Shown piece after piece: positions 5,483 to 6,010 of a DNA stretch of 6,010 bases; position 1 is the first letter of the stretch; the number at the start of each line of letters is the position of its first letter. A program made the position numbers and the translations under genes. This DNA comes from Campylobacterales bacterium (GTDB lineage Bacteria > Campylobacterota > Campylobacteria > Campylobacterales > QNZT01): contig DQSO01000164.1 in assembly GCA_015663225.1 (NCBI GenBank), positions 1 through 6,010 of the forward strand, given 5' to 3'. Below the pieces are notes generated by a model. It had not been told where the DNA came from and made no database searches. It saw nothing but the letters and a program-made list of their open reading frames with translations.

Positions 5483-6010
5483 GATAGCAGTCATAGGAGC
5501 AGGAAAGTGGGGCGAAGCATTGCACTCAGCATTTTTAGTGCAGGGTGAATCATATATCGGTTCACGAACTAAAAGAGATATAAAAAACTTTATATCTACA
5601 AAAACAATTGTAGACGAGTTTGAGTATATTGTTTTGGCAATATCTGCCCAACATATAAGAGAGTGGATGAGTGAAAACTTTATATTTAAAAATCAAAAGA
5701 TACTTGTAGCTGCAAAGGGTATAGAAGTATCAACTGGTAAGTTTTTAAATGAAGTTTTAAGTGAGTTTATCCCCGAAGAAAATCTAGCTTTTGTTACTGG
5801 TCCATCATTTGCTGCTGAAGTGATAAAGTCTTTGCCAACCGCACTTGTTATAAACTCAACAAACCAAGATTTAGCAGATAAATTTTCATCTTTTTTCCCA
5901 ACATTTATAAAAACCTATACAAGTAGTGATATTATCGGAGCAGAAATATGTGGAGCATATAAAAATGTAATAGCAATAGCTAGTGGCATCTGTGATGGCT
6001 TGAAACTCGG
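5475..6010 (+). CDS. gpsA: NAD(P)-dependent glycerol-3-phosphate dehydrogenase, N-terminal part
   Basis: GpsA reduces dihydroxyacetone phosphate to sn-glycerol 3-phosphate, the backbone for phospholipids, in the cytoplasm. The frame is open from ATG 5475 to the window edge: 178 full codons, about 60% of the expected ~295. Motifs: the Rossmann glycine loop IGAGKWGEA at 7-15, VLAIS at 53-57, VAAKGIE at 78-84, TGPSFAAEV at 108-116, and GAEICGAYKNVIAIASG at 155-171 with the presumed catalytic Lys163. The region between the glycine loop and VLAIS is about 25 residues shorter than in E. coli, a form I recall from Campylobacter GpsA. The ATG lies within the last codons of the channel gene (ATGAGTAA overlap) and has a strong AGGAG at 5463-5467, 7 bases upstream, so its translation is probably coupled to that of the channel. 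The C-terminal substrate domain is outside the window. Confidence 0.96.
   Translation, partial: MSKIAVIGAGKWGEALHSAFLVQGESYIGSRTKRDIKNFISTKTIVDEFEYIVLAISAQHIREWMSENFIFKNQKILVAAKGIEVSTGKFLNEVLSEFIPEENLAFVTGPSFAAEVIKSLPTALVINSTNQDLADKFSSFFPTFIKTYTSSDIIGAEICGAYKNVIAIASGICDGLKL

Overview
The window is AT-rich DNA (about one third G+C by eye) from a flagellated bacterium, most likely a member of the Campylobacterota such as a Sulfurimonas- or Arcobacter-like genus. The evidence is the compact GpsA with its GAGKWGEAL start, the codon bias towards A/T, promoter-like sites with clear -10 boxes but no convincing -35, and the order gatB ... gpsA, which I recall as neighbours in Campylobacter jejuni. 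The genus is an inference.

Layout. (1) Positions 1-2155, plus strand, hold a flagellar filament-assembly operon: the end of flaG, then fliD (filament cap), fliS (flagellin chaperone) and a small TTG-started helical protein in the place where other bacteria carry fliT. The genes are 3 to 19 bases apart or overlap, so they are probably co-transcribed. The operon ends at a hairpin at 2156-2184. (2) Positions 2156-2608 contain no intact gene. On the minus strand there is a broken gene (2191-2495) that looks like the first ~55 and last ~40 residues of a membrane fatty acid desaturase, with the catalytic middle missing and the two ends in different frames. Promoter-like sequence for gatB follows. 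(3) Positions 2609-6010, plus strand, hold gatB (tRNA amidotransferase subunit B), a voltage-sensor type potassium channel with a cytoplasmic RCK region, and the start of gpsA (glycerol-3-phosphate dehydrogenase), which runs off the window. The channel and gpsA overlap by 8 bases.

The genes are mostly recognisable families, and I see no mobile element, CRISPR array, tRNA or rRNA. The points worth a second look are the collapsed desaturase, the uncertain start of the channel (an open, protein-like stretch reaches back to the gatB stop codon without any ATG, GTG or TTG), the perfect hairpin that abuts the channel's first ATG, and the FliT-position protein with its TTG start inside fliS. I do not see a convincing new multi-gene system.
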